From Leisingera sp. ANG59 (GTDB lineage: Bacteria; Pseudomonadota; Alphaproteobacteria; Rhodobacterales; Rhodobacteraceae): a DNA stretch of 51,582 bases. Position numbers and translations under genes: made by a program. The DNA lies in assembly GCF_013317235.1 (NCBI RefSeq), contig NZ_WLCM01000031.1:1-51582 (forward strand), written 5' to 3'. Of the stretch, positions 27,958-37,007 are shown piece by piece. Position 1 is the first letter of the stretch. Every line of letters begins with the position of its first letter. The notes below the pieces were generated by a model. That model did not search any database, was not told where the DNA came from, and worked only from the letters and a program-made list of their open reading frames with translations.

Positions 27958-28349
27958 CACTGGTCCGCCTTTTGCATGTGGTCGCGGATGGTGCCGCATT
28001 TCGGGGAAAGCTCCGGGTCGATGTCGCGCATCTCCAGCGACAGGGCGATGGAATGCTTCTGCAGGGCCGGTTCAAGGAAGGTTTGCGCTGCGTCGAACAC
28101 CGCCTGGGCGGCGCGTTTGCGGGTGTCCAGGTCGCGGCCCGCGCGCAGCCGGATGGAGATATCGATATAGCCGTGCTTCGGGTCGCCGTCGGCAATGGAG
28201 GTGTGATTGGCCGCAAAGGCGCGCACCCGGATGCCTGCCAGGGGGAACACGCCGGTCGCCGCTGCGGCCTGCCGCAGGTGGCGGCAAAGGGCGGCGATAT
28301 CGGTGCGCGCCTCCATATTGGCCGAGTAGTCCAGCGTGATGTGCGGCAT
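27957..28349 (-). CDS. hpaF: 5-carboxymethyl-2-hydroxymuconate delta-isomerase
   Basis: The 130-residue tautomerase-superfamily enzyme isomerises 5-carboxymethyl-2-hydroxymuconate. The mature N-terminus would start at Pro2 in MPHITLDYSANM, the catalytic base of this superfamily. Further conserved parts are GIRVRAFAANHTSIADGD and GYIDISIRLRAGRDLDT. The ATG at 28349 is chosen to place Pro2 correctly, over an ATG 13 codons upstream. It is the first gene of the operon, and the HpaR operator-like palindrome lies 19 bases before its start. Confidence 0.9.
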
Positions 28350-28367
28350 GTGCAGTACCTCTCCTGA

Positions 28368-28389
28368 ATTACTTAACATGTTTAGCAAT
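28368..28389. promoter_or_regulatory. Putative HpaR operator
   Basis: This 22-bp imperfect palindrome has half-sites ATTACTTAACA and TGTTTAGCAAT, with two mismatching pairs. It is AT-rich in an otherwise GC-rich region and centred between the divergent hpaF and hpaR starts. Its size and symmetry fit a MarR-family dimer. Control of both directions by HpaR is inferred. Confidence 0.6.
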
Positions 28390-28463
28390 TATGCGGTGAT
28401 GAGTCAAGCAGAAGAAACCCAAGCGGCAATTGCGTTTAGCCGGAAGCGGGGTGATAATCGCGC

Positions 28464-28904
28464 ATGACCAGGATGATGCCCTCCACCGACCGTTCGCTGC
28501 CCATTGCCCTTTTGAGGGCGCGGGAGCGCGTGATGGGTCCGATCCGTGCGCTGCTGAGCGGCGCTGGGCTGACCGAACAGCAATGGCGCGTTCTGCGGGT
28601 GGTGCAGGAGAGCGGACCGATCGATCCGACCCAGATTGCCGACAAGGCCTGCCTGCTGCTGCCGAGCTTGACGCGGATCCTGCAGAAGCTGGAGGAAAAG
28701 CAGCTGATCAGCCGGGAGCGCGACAAAGAGGATCGCCGCCGCCAGGTGGTACAGATCTCCCCGGCTGGGGAGAAGATCATTGCCGACAACCTGGAAGCCA
28801 GCCTGGAGCTGATGGAACGGACCCGCCGGAAGATGGGGGCGAAACGCTATGAGGCGCTGCTGGATCTGCTGAATGAGCTGGATCAGATTGAGCTGACTGA
28901 CTGA
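28464..28904 (+). CDS. hpaR: MarR-family regulator of homoprotocatechuate degradation
   Basis: This 146-residue MarR-type winged-helix repressor closely follows the HpaR subfamily: ALLRARERVMGPIRALLSGA, GLTEQQWRVLRVVQESGPI, the recognition helix ACLLLPSLTRILQKLEEKQL and the wing RERDKEDRRRQVVQIS. It is divergent from the hpa operon, with the palindrome at 28368-28389 between them. HpaR proteins release DNA when bound by pathway aromatics. The exact start is open: ATGs at 28464, 28473 and 28476 are in frame and none has a strong ribosome binding site. Confidence 0.9.
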   Translation: MTRMMPSTDRSLPIALLRARERVMGPIRALLSGAGLTEQQWRVLRVVQESGPIDPTQIADKACLLLPSLTRILQKLEEKQLISRERDKEDRRRQVVQISPAGEKIIADNLEASLELMERTRRKMGAKRYEALLDLLNELDQIELTD

Positions 28905-29177
28905 GTCGGGTTTGCCGCATTTGGCGCGGATGGAGAGGTGCGTGACGCAAACCGGCCCGAGCGCGATTTTCGCTGCTGTGCGCGGCGGTGATTTATTTTA
29001 TCTATTAATAATATGATCTTATCTCGGTAATGCGTCCGTGTGGTTGTGGCCGGTCATGCTGCAACTGCATTGGTGATTTCCCGCCTGTGACGCAAATGGC
29101 GCTGCCGATGTCCGAAATCCCCCTGTGAAATGACGCATTTCTCAACGATTCTGCCGGGGACAGTTGATGAGGACATC
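28905..29177. promoter_or_regulatory. Promoter region of the sox-type operon
   Basis: This 273-bp gap is notably AT-rich around 28988-29025, with TTTATTTTATCTATTAATAA visible, in contrast to its surroundings. It must hold the promoter for the soxBDAG-type operon. I see neither the TTGGT/ACCAA operator found at tmm and dmmD nor a strong inverted repeat. No gene is recognised. Confidence 0.4.
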
Positions 29178-30428
29178 ATGCGGTACTCTGGCCTGAAAGT
29201 GATCAAGGAGGCCCTGACGGGCCACAAGGGATGGCGCCCGACCTGGCGCGATCCGGAACCCAAGAAAAGCTACGATGTGGTGATCATCGGCGGCGGCGGG
29301 CACGGGCTGGCGACGGCCTATTACCTTGCCAAGAACCACAACATCACCAATGTCGCGGTGATCGAGAAGGGCTGGATTGGCGGCGGCAACGTGGGCCGCA
29401 ACACCACCATCATCCGCTCCAACTACCTGCTGGACGGCAACGAGCCGTTCTATGAGCTGTCGCTGCAGCTGTGGGAAGGGCTGGAGCAGGACTTCAACTA
29501 CAACGCCATGGTCAGCCAGCGCGGCATTCTGAACCTGGTGCATACCGATGCGCAGCGTGATGCGGCGCGGCGGCGGGGCAATGCGATGATCCTGAACGGC
29601 TCCGACGCGGAGCTGCTGGATACCGATGGCGTGCGGTCGATGTACCCGTTCCTGAATTTCAATGACGCGCGTTTCCCGATCAAGGGCGGGCTGCTGCACC
29701 GCCGCGGCGGCACCGTGCGCCACGATGCGGTGGCCTGGGGCTATGCCCGCGGTGCGGACCTGCGCGGTGTCGATATCATCCAGAACTGCGAAGTCACCGG
29801 CTTCAAGATCGAGAACGGCAAATGCCTGGGCGTGGAAACCACCAAGGGCTTCATCGGCGCCAACAAGGTGGCGAGCTGCGTTGCCGGGTCGTCGAGCCGG
29901 GTGATGGAGAAGGCGGGGATGCGCCTGCCGATCGAAAGCCATGTGCTGCAGGCATTCGTGTCCGAGGGTCTGAAGCCGGTGCTGGACGGGGTCATCACCT
30001 TTGGCGCGGGCCACTTCTATTGCAGCCAGTCGGACAAGGGCGGGCTGGTCTTTGGCGGCGACCTGGACATGTACAATTCCTATGCGCAGCGCGGCAACCT
30101 GCCGGTGGTCGAGGACGTGATGGAAGGCGGCATGGCACTGATCCCGGCGCTGGGCCGGGTGCGGATGCTGCGCAGCTGGGGCGGTATCATGGACATGTCG
30201 ATGGACGGCTCCCCCTTCATCGACAAGACCCATATCGACGGCCTCTATTTCAACGGCGGCTGGTGCTACGGCGGGTTCAAGGCGACCCCGGCCTCGGGCT
30301 GGTGCTATGCGCATCTGCTGGCGACGGACACGCCGCACAAGGTGGCCACGGCCTACCGGCTCGACCGGTTCCGCCGCGGCTGCATGATCGACGAAAAGGG
30401 CCAAGGCGCCCAGCCGAACCTGCACTGA
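29178..30428 (+). CDS. soxB: Sarcosine oxidase beta-subunit family protein (SoxB/MgdA)
   Basis: The 416-residue FAD/FMN oxidoreductase subunit is homologous to SoxB of heterotetrameric sarcosine oxidase and to the matching subunit of N-methylglutamate dehydrogenase. It has the FAD motif VIIGGGGHGLATAYYLAK, GNVGRNTTIIRSNY, and GGTVRHDAVAWGYA, whose His182 matches the histidine that binds FMN covalently in SoxB. The ATG at 29178 follows GAGG at good spacing; a longer frame upstream lacks similarity. It leads a soxBDAG operon. In this methylamine-rich context the complex may oxidise N-methylglutamate rather than, or as well as, sarcosine. Confidence 0.88.
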   Translation: MRYSGLKVIKEALTGHKGWRPTWRDPEPKKSYDVVIIGGGGHGLATAYYLAKNHNITNVAVIEKGWIGGGNVGRNTTIIRSNYLLDGNEPFYELSLQLWEGLEQDFNYNAMVSQRGILNLVHTDAQRDAARRRGNAMILNGSDAELLDTDGVRSMYPFLNFNDARFPIKGGLLHRRGGTVRHDAVAWGYARGADLRGVDIIQNCEVTGFKIENGKCLGVETTKGFIGANKVASCVAGSSSRVMEKAGMRLPIESHVLQAFVSEGLKPVLDGVITFGAGHFYCSQSDKGGLVFGGDLDMYNSYAQRGNLPVVEDVMEGGMALIPALGRVRMLRSWGGIMDMSMDGSPFIDKTHIDGLYFNGGWCYGGFKATPASGWCYAHLLATDTPHKVATAYRLDRFRRGCMIDEKGQGAQPNLH

Positions 30429-30444
30429 GGAAAGGACAGCAGCG

Positions 30445-30732
30445 ATGATTATCAACCATCCGATCCTCGGGCCGCGGGACAGCCAGGAGTTCACCTATCT
30501 GGGGGATGCGGCGCTGATCGACCGGCCGGACTGGCAGGCCGAAGGCGCGGCGGATCAGTTTCACGACTACCTGTACCTGCGCGACAACCCGGCGGGCGAG
30601 CACCGCGAGCTGTGGTTCCACGAGCAGGGCGACCGGTCCTGGCTGGTGGTGACCCGCAACACCGTGACCCATGAAATCCTGAATGTCGAACTGGCCCGTG
30701 ATGTGGCCCGGGCAAGGGGGCGCAGCAAATGA
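30445..30732 (+). CDS. soxD: Sarcosine oxidase delta-subunit family protein without zinc cysteines
   Basis: This 95-residue small subunit lies between soxB and soxA. In canonical SoxD a Zn ion is held by CPxCG near the N-terminus and by a later His/Cys pair. Here the matching positions read NHPILGPRD and FHEQGDRSW, with no cysteine in the whole protein. The remaining family features (EFTYLGDA, LYLRDNPAG, NTVTHEILNV) are kept, so it is a divergent subclass rather than a decayed gene. The stop overlaps the soxA start as ATGA. It may mark the N-methylglutamate dehydrogenase type of complex, an inference. Confidence 0.85.
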   Translation: MIINHPILGPRDSQEFTYLGDAALIDRPDWQAEGAADQFHDYLYLRDNPAGEHRELWFHEQGDRSWLVVTRNTVTHEILNVELARDVARARGRSK

Positions 30733-33700
30733 CTGACGCAGTGATGAATGCCGGCCGCGTGGCCTTTCAGGCCGATGGCAGCACCGGCGCCCGCAAGGGG
30801 GTGCAGGTGAACCGCCTGGATGGCGGGCTGATCAAGGGCAGCAAGGCGCTGAGCTTCACCTTTGATGGCAAGAGCTACAAGGGGTTCGAGGGCGACACGC
30901 TGGCCTCGGCCCTGCTGGCAAACGGCGTGCGGCTGATGGGCCGGTCGTTCAAATACCACCGTCCGCGGGGCGTGCTGACCTCTGGCTCGGAAGAGCCCAA
31001 CGCGCTGGTCGAGCTGCGCAGCGGCGGGCGGCAGGAGCCGAACACCCGCGCCACCGTGGCGGAGCTGTATGATGGGCTGGAGGCGAATTCGCAGAACCGC
31101 TGGCCGTCGCTGCAGCATGACTTCATGGCGATCAATGACCGGTTCTCGAACTTCCTGACCGCGGGTTTCTATTACAAGACCTTCATGTGGCCGGCTGCGT
31201 TCTGGGAGAAACTGTACGAGCCGATCATCCGCAAGGCGGCGGGTCTGGGCAGCATCAGTTTCGAGGCGGACCCGGATGCCTATGACAAGGGCTTCCTGCA
31301 TTGCGACCTGCTGGTGATCGGTGCCGGCCCCACCGGCCTGATGGCGGCGCTGACCGCGGGCCGGGCCGGGGCGCAGGTGATCATTGCCGATGAGGATTTT
31401 CTGCTGGGCGGGCGCCTCAATGCGGAAACCTTTGGCATTGGCGATCTGGCCGGCGCGGCCTGGGTTGCGCAGGTTCAGGCGGAGCTGGTGTCGATGCCGA
31501 ACGTGCGGGTAATGCCGCGCACCACCATCATCGGCGCCTTTGACCACGGTATCTATGGTGCGGTGGAGCGGACTGCCGACCATGTGCTGGCGCCGGAAGC
31601 GGGCAAGCCGCGGCAGATCCTGTGGCGGATCTATTCCAAGCGGGCGATGCTGGCGGCGGGTGCCACTGAACGCCCCATCGCGTTTGAGAACAACGATCGC
31701 CCGGGCGTGATGCTGGCGGGTGCGGTGCGCGCCTATGCCAACCGTTGGGCGGTGACGCCGGATCAGACCGTTGCGGTCTTCACCAACAACGACGACGGCC
31801 ACCGCACTGCCGCCGACCTGATCGCCAAGGGGGTGAAGGTGACGGCGGTGATCGACACCCGCGCCGATGCGCCCAAGGTTGAAGGCGCCGAGCTGTTTGC
31901 CGGTGCCCAGGTGATCGACACCAAGGGGCGGCTGGGTCTGGAGTGGGCGCGCGTGCGCCTGGCCAACGGCACCACCCGCGACGTGCCTTGCGGCGCGCTG
32001 GCGGTCTCCGGCGGCTGGAACCCGAACGTGCATCTGACCTGCCACCAGCGCGGCCGTCCGGCCTGGCGCGCGGACATTGCGGCCTTTGTTCCCGCGGGCG
32101 AGCTGCCGCAGAACATGTCCGTGGCCGGTGCCGCCAATGGCGATTTCTCCACCGCTGCCGCGCTGCGGGCCGGTGCCGAGGGCGCGGTGGCCGCGCTGTC
32201 GGAGCTGGGTATTGAGGCCAAGGCGGGTGATCTGCCCGAGGCCGAGGATGCGCCGGTCAATGTGACCCCCTTCTGGTACGTGAAGGAAGGCAAGGGACGC
32301 GCCTGGCTGGATCAGCAGAACGACGTCACCGTCAAGGACGTGAAGCTGGCGCACCAGGAGAACTTCCGCTCTGTCGAGCATCTGAAGCGCTACACCACCC
32401 TTGGCATGGCGACCGATCAGGGCAAGACCTCCAACATGGGCGGCTTGGCGATCATGGCCGAACTGGCGGGTAAGCAGATCCCCGAGGTCGGCACCACCAT
32501 GTTCCGCCCGCCCTATACGCCGGTTTCGTTCGGTGTGATGGCAGGCCGCTCGGTCGGCGAAGAGTTCCGCCCCACCCGCAAGACTCCCAGCCACAAATGG
32601 GCTGAGGAGCAGGGCGCAGTGTTTGTCGAGGTGGGCCAATGGCTGCGGGCGCAGTGGTTCCCCAAGGCGGGCGAAACCCATTGGCGCCAGTCGGTGGACC
32701 GCGAAGTGCTGCAAACCCGCAACTCGGTCGGCGTCTGCGACGTGACCACGCTGGGCAAGATCGACGTGCAGGGCAAGGACGCAGCCGAGTTCCTGAACAA
32801 GATGTATGCCAATGCCTTTGCCAAGCTTCCGGTGGGCAAGGTCCGCTATGGCCTGATGCTGCGCGAGGACGGCATTGCCTATGACGACGGCACCGCCGCA
32901 CGCTTTGCCGAGGATCATTTCGTGGTGACCACCACCACCGCCAACGCAGTTCTGGTTTACCGCAACATGGAATTTGCGCGCCAGTGCCTGTTCCCTGACA
33001 TGGATGTGCAGCTGATCTCGACCACCGAGGCCTGGGCACAGTTCGCGGTGGCGGGTCCGAATGCCCGCAAGCTGCTGCAGAAGGTCGTGGACCCTGAGTT
33101 CGACATCTCGAATGAGGCGTTTCCCTTCATGGCCTGCGGGGAAGTGACCGTGGCGGGCGGCTGCCGGGCGCGGCTGTTCCGGATCTCCTTCTCGGGCGAG
33201 CTGGCCTATGAGATCGCGGTGCCGACCCGTTACGGCGATGCAATGATCCGCAAGCTGATGGAGGCGGGCGAGGAGTTCGGCGCGGTGCCTTACGGCACCG
33301 AGGCGCTGGGCGTCATGCGGATCGAGAAGGGCCATGCCGCGGGCAATGAGCTGAACGGCACCACTTCAGCGCTGAACCTCGGCATGGGCCGGATGGTCAG
33401 CAAGAAGAAGGACTGCATCGGCAATACCCTGAGCGAGCGCGAGGGGCTGAACCAGGAGGATGCACTGAAGCTGGTTGGCTTCAAGCCGGTGAATGCCGCC
33501 GATCCGGTGCAGGCCGGGGCGCATCTGATGAACGCTACGGGCGAAGTCAGCGCGGCCACCGATCAGGGCTATATCACTTCTGCCGCCTATTCGCCGGTGC
33601 TGGGCTGTTCGATCGGGATCGGCTTCCTGAAGCGCGGCGACAGCCGCAAGGGTGAGGTGATCCGCGCGGTCAACCCGCTGGAGGGCAAGGAAATCCAGGT

Positions 33701-33755
33701 CGAAGTTGTCAGCGCGCATTTTGTGGATCCGGAAGGGGAGCTTCTCCGTGGGTAA
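30729..33755 (+). CDS. soxA: Sarcosine oxidase alpha-subunit family protein (SoxA/MgdC)
   Basis: This is the 1008-residue large subunit. The N-terminal 100 residues form the ferredoxin-like SoxA_N module (FEGDTLASALLANGVRLMG, FKYHRPRGVLTSG). The NAD-binding motif LVIGAGPTGLMAALTAGRAG follows near residue 195, with a second pyridine nucleotide region at 300-500. The C-terminal 390 residues are a GcvT-like tetrahydrofolate-binding domain (SVGVCDVTTLGKIDVQGKDA; SFSGELAYEIAVP; AHFVDPEGELLRG). This domain would trap the released methylene group as 5,10-methylene-THF. It overlaps soxD by four bases. The 2.8-kb antisense open frame is a codon-bias shadow. Confidence 0.92.
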   Translation: MTDAVMNAGRVAFQADGSTGARKGVQVNRLDGGLIKGSKALSFTFDGKSYKGFEGDTLASALLANGVRLMGRSFKYHRPRGVLTSGSEEPNALVELRSGGRQEPNTRATVAELYDGLEANSQNRWPSLQHDFMAINDRFSNFLTAGFYYKTFMWPAAFWEKLYEPIIRKAAGLGSISFEADPDAYDKGFLHCDLLVIGAGPTGLMAALTAGRAGAQVIIADEDFLLGGRLNAETFGIGDLAGAAWVAQVQAELVSMPNVRVMPRTTIIGAFDHGIYGAVERTADHVLAPEAGKPRQILWRIYSKRAMLAAGATERPIAFENNDRPGVMLAGAVRAYANRWAVTPDQTVAVFTNNDDGHRTAADLIAKGVKVTAVIDTRADAPKVEGAELFAGAQVIDTKGRLGLEWARVRLANGTTRDVPCGALAVSGGWNPNVHLTCHQRGRPAWRADIAAFVPAGELPQNMSVAGAANGDFSTAAALRAGAEGAVAALSELGIEAKAGDLPEAEDAPVNVTPFWYVKEGKGRAWLDQQNDVTVKDVKLAHQENFRSVEHLKRYTTLGMATDQGKTSNMGGLAIMAELAGKQIPEVGTTMFRPPYTPVSFGVMAGRSVGEEFRPTRKTPSHKWAEEQGAVFVEVGQWLRAQWFPKAGETHWRQSVDREVLQTRNSVGVCDVTTLGKIDVQGKDAAEFLNKMYANAFAKLPVGKVRYGLMLREDGIAYDDGTAARFAEDHFVVTTTTANAVLVYRNMEFARQCLFPDMDVQLISTTEAWAQFAVAGPNARKLLQKVVDPEFDISNEAFPFMACGEVTVAGGCRARLFRISFSGELAYEIAVPTRYGDAMIRKLMEAGEEFGAVPYGTEALGVMRIEKGHAAGNELNGTTSALNLGMGRMVSKKKDCIGNTLSEREGLNQEDALKLVGFKPVNAADPVQAGAHLMNATGEVSAATDQGYITSAAYSPVLGCSIGIGFLKRGDSRKGEVIRAVNPLEGKEIQVEVVSAHFVDPEGELLRG

Positions 33756-34329
33756 GTTTGATAATCATGGGCTCAAAGCCATCTCTCCGCTGGGTGGGCA
33801 AGAGCCGCGGGTGGATGTCTTCACAGGTCTCCAGATCCGTGAAGTCACCGACCGGGCGCTGGCCTCTCTGGCGGCACGCCAAGGCAGCGAAGATGCGGTG
33901 AAATCTGCGGCTGCGTCTTATCTGGGCGGAGCGTTGCCGGAGGCTGCAAGCTGGACTGAGCACGGTGTGTTTGCTGCCTGGTGGATGGGGCCGGACCTGT
34001 GGATGGTCTCTGCCCCGCATGACAGCCACGAACTGATGGCGGCGGATCTGAAGCAGGCCGTGGGCGACGCGGGCTCCGTGGTGGAGCAGACCGACGGCTG
34101 GTGCCGCTTCGACATGGAAGGGCCGCGCTGCTTTGACGTGCTGGAGCGGCTGTGCAACGCCAATGTCCGTGCGGGCAAGGGGGGCGATGCCACCCGGACC
34201 TCGATGGAGCATCTGGGTGTGTTCCTGCTGTGCCAGACCCCCGGGCAAGGATATTCGATCATTGGCCCGCGGTCCTCTGCCGGCTCGCTGCATCATGCGC
34301 TGGTGGCGGCGGCGAAATCGGTGATCTGA
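33748..34329 (+). CDS. soxG: Sarcosine oxidase gamma-subunit family protein (SoxG/MgdD)
   Basis: The 193-residue fourth subunit of the complex matches SoxG, a GcvT-fold protein. Conserved parts are LQIREVTDRALASLAAR, GPDLWMVSAP, QTDGWCRFDMEGPRCFDVLERL and the C-terminal GYSIIGPRSSAGSLHHAL. A GTG at 33748, eight bases before the end of soxA and preceded by AGGGGAG at good spacing, is the best start; an earlier in-frame ATG lies deep within soxA. It ends the operon, and a strong terminator follows. Confidence 0.88.
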   Translation: MGKFDNHGLKAISPLGGQEPRVDVFTGLQIREVTDRALASLAARQGSEDAVKSAAASYLGGALPEAASWTEHGVFAAWWMGPDLWMVSAPHDSHELMAADLKQAVGDAGSVVEQTDGWCRFDMEGPRCFDVLERLCNANVRAGKGGDATRTSMEHLGVFLLCQTPGQGYSIIGPRSSAGSLHHALVAAAKSVI

Positions 34330-34338
34330 ACAGAAAAG

Positions 34339-34373
34339 GGCCGGTGGTTTCTGAGAAAACCACCGGCCTTTTT
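34339..34373. terminator. Intrinsic terminator after soxG
   Basis: A 12-bp perfect stem with arms GGCCGGTGGTTT and AAACCACCGGCC encloses CTGAGA and is followed by five T residues. An A-run on the left side (CAGAAAAGGG) could let it also act on the convergent regulator transcript. Confidence 0.88.
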
Positions 34374-34400
34374 GTGCCTGGTCTTTCCTGTCTGGGCGGG

Positions 34401-35405
34401 TCAGGCCGACGGGATCGGCCGGTTGTCCTGAACCCGGAACAGGTTCACCTTGCGGCGTTCCTCCTGCGGGGTGACGCCGAAGCTTTCGCGGTAGTGCTGC
34501 GACAAGGTGGAGGAAGTGGCGTAGCCCACCGCATTGGCGATCGAGGTGATCGAGTCGCGCGAATACATCACCAGCTGGCGCGCTGCGTTCATCCGCAGGG
34601 TGCGGTAATAGATTGCCGGGCTCTGGCCGGTGGCGGCCTTGAAGCTGCGCTCCAGCTGGCGCGGCGAGACGCCGATCTCGCTGGCCGCATCGCGGATCGA
34701 CACCGGATGTTCCAGGTTGTCGGCAAACAGCTCCACCGCCTTGGCCACCGGCGGCGGCAGGCTGTCGGCGGTGCTGTCGGTCTTGAACGCCGGGGTCTTC
34801 TGGCGCACGCCCTCGGCCCGGACCATCGGGTGCTGGAACCAGCAGGCGACCTCTGTCATCACGGCGTCGCCCATGGCGCGCTCGATCAATTTCAGTGACA
34901 GGTCGAACATCGCCGCGGCGCCGCTGGCGGTGAACCGGCGGCGGTCCAGCACGATCACGTCGTCGACGGTGGCGAGGGACGGGAATTCTGCAGTGAAGGC
35001 AGCCTTGTAGCACCAGTGGACCGAGCAGCTGTGCCCGTCCAGCAGGCCGGAGCGGGCCAGCGGGAACACGCCGCCGGAGACCGCGCCCATGGTGGTGCCG
35101 TGCCGGGCCAGATGGCGCAGCTTGCCGTTGGAGGCCTTGGGGTCGTCGAATTTGCCCTGCGGGCTGGACAGCAGGAACAGGGTGTCGATGCCGTCGGCCT
35201 CATCCAGGGCGCAGTCGGGCTGGAACGCCACATTGGCGGAGGCGTTGACGCTGTTGCCGGTCTCGGACACCAGTTTCCATCGGAAAGTTTCAGAGCCGGC
35301 AATTTCATTTGCCGCGCGCAGGGGTTCGATGGCCGAGGTCAGGCAGGCCATTGGAAAGCCGGGAAAAATCAGAAAGCCGAGTGTCATGGTGTTATCGCGC
35401 TGCAT
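34401..35405 (-). CDS. GlxA-type AraC-family transcriptional regulator
   Basis: The 334-residue regulator has an N-terminal DJ-1/PfpI-like ligand domain (residues about 1-190: FLIFPGFPMACLTSAIEPL, GAVSGGVFPLARSGLL, VHWCYKAAFTAEFP) and a C-terminal AraC helix-turn-helix pair (SIRDAASEIGVSPRQLERSF; ITSIANAVGYATSSTLSQHY). The layout matches GbdR, SouR and CdhR of Pseudomonas, which sense glycine betaine, sarcosine and carnitine. Lying between soxBDAG and tmm, it is a good candidate activator of methylated-amine genes. The start is uncertain between the ATGs at 35405 and 35387. Confidence 0.85.
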   Translation of the reverse strand: MQRDNTMTLGFLIFPGFPMACLTSAIEPLRAANEIAGSETFRWKLVSETGNSVNASANVAFQPDCALDEADGIDTLFLLSSPQGKFDDPKASNGKLRHLARHGTTMGAVSGGVFPLARSGLLDGHSCSVHWCYKAAFTAEFPSLATVDDVIVLDRRRFTASGAAAMFDLSLKLIERAMGDAVMTEVACWFQHPMVRAEGVRQKTPAFKTDSTADSLPPPVAKAVELFADNLEHPVSIRDAASEIGVSPRQLERSFKAATGQSPAIYYRTLRMNAARQLVMYSRDSITSIANAVGYATSSTLSQHYRESFGVTPQEERRKVNLFRVQDNRPIPSA

Positions 35406-35498
35406 GGGGTGAATTATAGCTTGCGAAGAGAGATTCGCACAGCGGCGAAGGGGTGCCTGCGCCGTACAGGAAGGGGAAAACGGCGCAGGCGTATCTGC

Positions 35499-36845
35499 TT
35501 AGTTCTGCAGATATGCTTCCAGCGAGTCGTCCAGTGCGTCCTTCCACGGGGTGTGGTGCACAGGGGCCATGGTGCCGGTGATCACTGATTTGTAGGAGTT
35601 GTTACGGAAGGCCATGATGTCCTTGGCCTTGTGCCCCTTCCATTCATAAAAGGCCTGGCAGGCACCGGCCACGTCGAAGGTCGGGTAGTCGGTCTCCTCG
35701 ATCAGTTCCAGCACGTAGTCGCCCTGGTACTTGATCGCGTATTTGACGTCGTCCGAGGCTTCCTCGCGCGCTTCGCGCTCCTTCACGTCGGCCAGAAGGG
35801 CCTCCTTGTCCGCCGGGATCTCGATCTTGCCCATGATCGCGTCGCGGACCCACCAGGCCTGGGCGTCGAACATGTTGAAGGTGAACCACTGGTCCTGCAT
35901 GCCCAGGTAGAACATCTTGGGGTTATGCGCGTAGACCACGCCCTTGTAGAGGTCGGCGGTGGCCAGGCGGTTGGCGGTCTTCAGGCGCAGGTCGTCCGGC
36001 AGGAAGTTGAAGAAGTGCTTGTAGCCGGTGCAGAGGATGATCGCGTCGACCTCTTTCTGGGTGCCGTCCACGAAGGTGGCGGTATTGCCGGTGACCGATT
36101 CCAGCGCCGGAACCTCGTCCCAGTTGTCCGGCCATTTGAAGCCCATAGGTGCCGAGCGGTAGGAGGTGGTGATCGACTTGGCGCCGTATTTCCAGCATTG
36201 GGAGCCGATGTCTTCGGCCGAGTAGGAGGAGCCGAGAAGCAGGATGTCCTTGCCGGCAAATTCGCGGGCATCGCGGAAGTCATGGGCGTGCAGCACGCGG
36301 CCGTTGAAGGTGTCGAAACCCGGGTAATAGGGCACGTTCGGGGTCGAGAAGTGGCCCGAGGCGCAGATCACGTGGTCGAAGTCTTCCTTGTAGGTGCTGT
36401 CCTGGGTGTGGTCATGCACGGTGACGGTGAAGTTGCCCTTGTCCTCGTTGTATTCGACCCAGCGGATCGGGGAGTTGAAGCGGATCCACTTGCGCACATC
36501 TGCCTTCTTCACCCGGCCCTCGATGTAGTCGAACAGCACGGCGCGCGGCGGGTAGGAGGCGATCTGCTTGCCGAAATGCTCCTCGAACGAGTAGTCGGCG
36601 AACTCCAGGCCCTCCTTGGGTCCGTTCGACCACAGGTAGCGGTACATCGAGCAGTGCACCGGTTCGCCGTTTTCGTCCAGGCCGGTGCGCCAAGTGTAAT
36701 TCCACAGGCCGCCCCAGTCGTCCTGCTTTTCGAAGCAGACGATTTCCGGGATCTCCTCGCCCTTTTGGGCCGCGGACTGGAAGGCGCGCAGCTGGGCCAG
36801 GCCGGAGGGGCCTGCGCCGATGATGGCAATACGTTTCTTGGTCAT
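35499..36845 (-). CDS. tmm: Trimethylamine monooxygenase
   Basis: This 448-residue class B flavin monooxygenase oxidises trimethylamine to trimethylamine N-oxide using NADPH and O2. It has the FAD motif [17 protein letters not shown], the FMO signature [11 protein letters not shown] (FxGxxxHxxxF) and the NADPH motif [12 protein letters not shown]. The C-terminal block [18 protein letters not shown] agrees with characterised marine Roseobacter Tmm. Length matches exactly. It is divergent from the AmiC-like binding-protein gene. Its upstream region carries a double TTGGT/ACCAA operator-like element shared with dmmD. The demethylase tdm that normally follows the pathway is not in the window. Confidence 0.95.
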   Translation of the reverse strand: MTKKRIAIIGAGPSGLAQLRAFQSAAQKGEEIPEIVCFEKQDDWGGLWNYTWRTGLDENGEPVHCSMYRYLWSNGPKEGLEFADYSFEEHFGKQIASYPPRAVLFDYIEGRVKKADVRKWIRFNSPIRWVEYNEDKGNFTVTVHDHTQDSTYKEDFDHVICASGHFSTPNVPYYPGFDTFNGRVLHAHDFRDAREFAGKDILLLGSSYSAEDIGSQCWKYGAKSITTSYRSAPMGFKWPDNWDEVPALESVTGNTATFVDGTQKEVDAIILCTGYKHFFNFLPDDLRLKTANRLATADLYKGVVYAHNPKMFYLGMQDQWFTFNMFDAQAWWVRDAIMGKIEIPADKEALLADVKEREAREEASDDVKYAIKYQGDYVLELIEETDYPTFDVAGACQAFYEWKGHKAKDIMAFRNNSYKSVITGTMAPVHHTPWKDALDDSLEAYLQN

Positions 36846-36856
36846 CTGGTTCTCCC

Positions 36857-36912
36857 GTTGGTTCGGACCAATATTCTAATTTGGATCATTTGGTCTGGTC
36901 CAATTAGGTCCA
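36857..36912. promoter_or_regulatory. Operator-like element upstream of tmm
   Basis: Two inverted repeats lie just before tmm: TTGGT-TCGG-ACCAA (36858-36871) and TTGGTCTGGTCCAA (36890-36903), with further ATTTGG and GGTCCAA half-sites around. About 50 bases align with the dmmD upstream region (44450-44500) with few mismatches. The TGGT/ACCA half-site pattern is that of FadR-class GntR operators, such as PdhR. The GntR gene at 38316-39044 is the natural candidate reader. Confidence 0.7.
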
Positions 36913-36930
36913 AACTTGCGCCAATAAGTC

Positions 36931-36946
36931 AACATTTTTTCACATG
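36931..36946 (+). promoter_or_regulatory. Shared motif AACATTTTTTCACATG
   Basis: This 16-base sequence differs at one position from AACAATTTTTCACATG at 44868-44883 upstream of amt. It lies 61 bases before the AmiC-like gene start, on the same strand. It may be a binding site common to the two plus-strand genes. The regulator is unknown. Confidence 0.4.
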
Positions 36947-37007
36947 CGGAATGTTTTTGGGCGCAATTGGACTGGAAGCGCGTTGTTTTACTGGTAGGAT
37001 TCCAAAC

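Noticed and set aside
30567-33335. A 922-codon open frame antisense to soxA
   Set aside because: It is a shadow of strong GC-ending codon bias in soxA; it is rich in His, Arg, Gln and Ala with no domain similarity, and soxA itself has full family motifs.
35631-37007. Upstream extension of the AmiC-like gene by more than 450 codons
   Set aside because: It runs antisense through tmm; the ATG at 37008 begins the recognisable protein and has an AGGA sequence before it.
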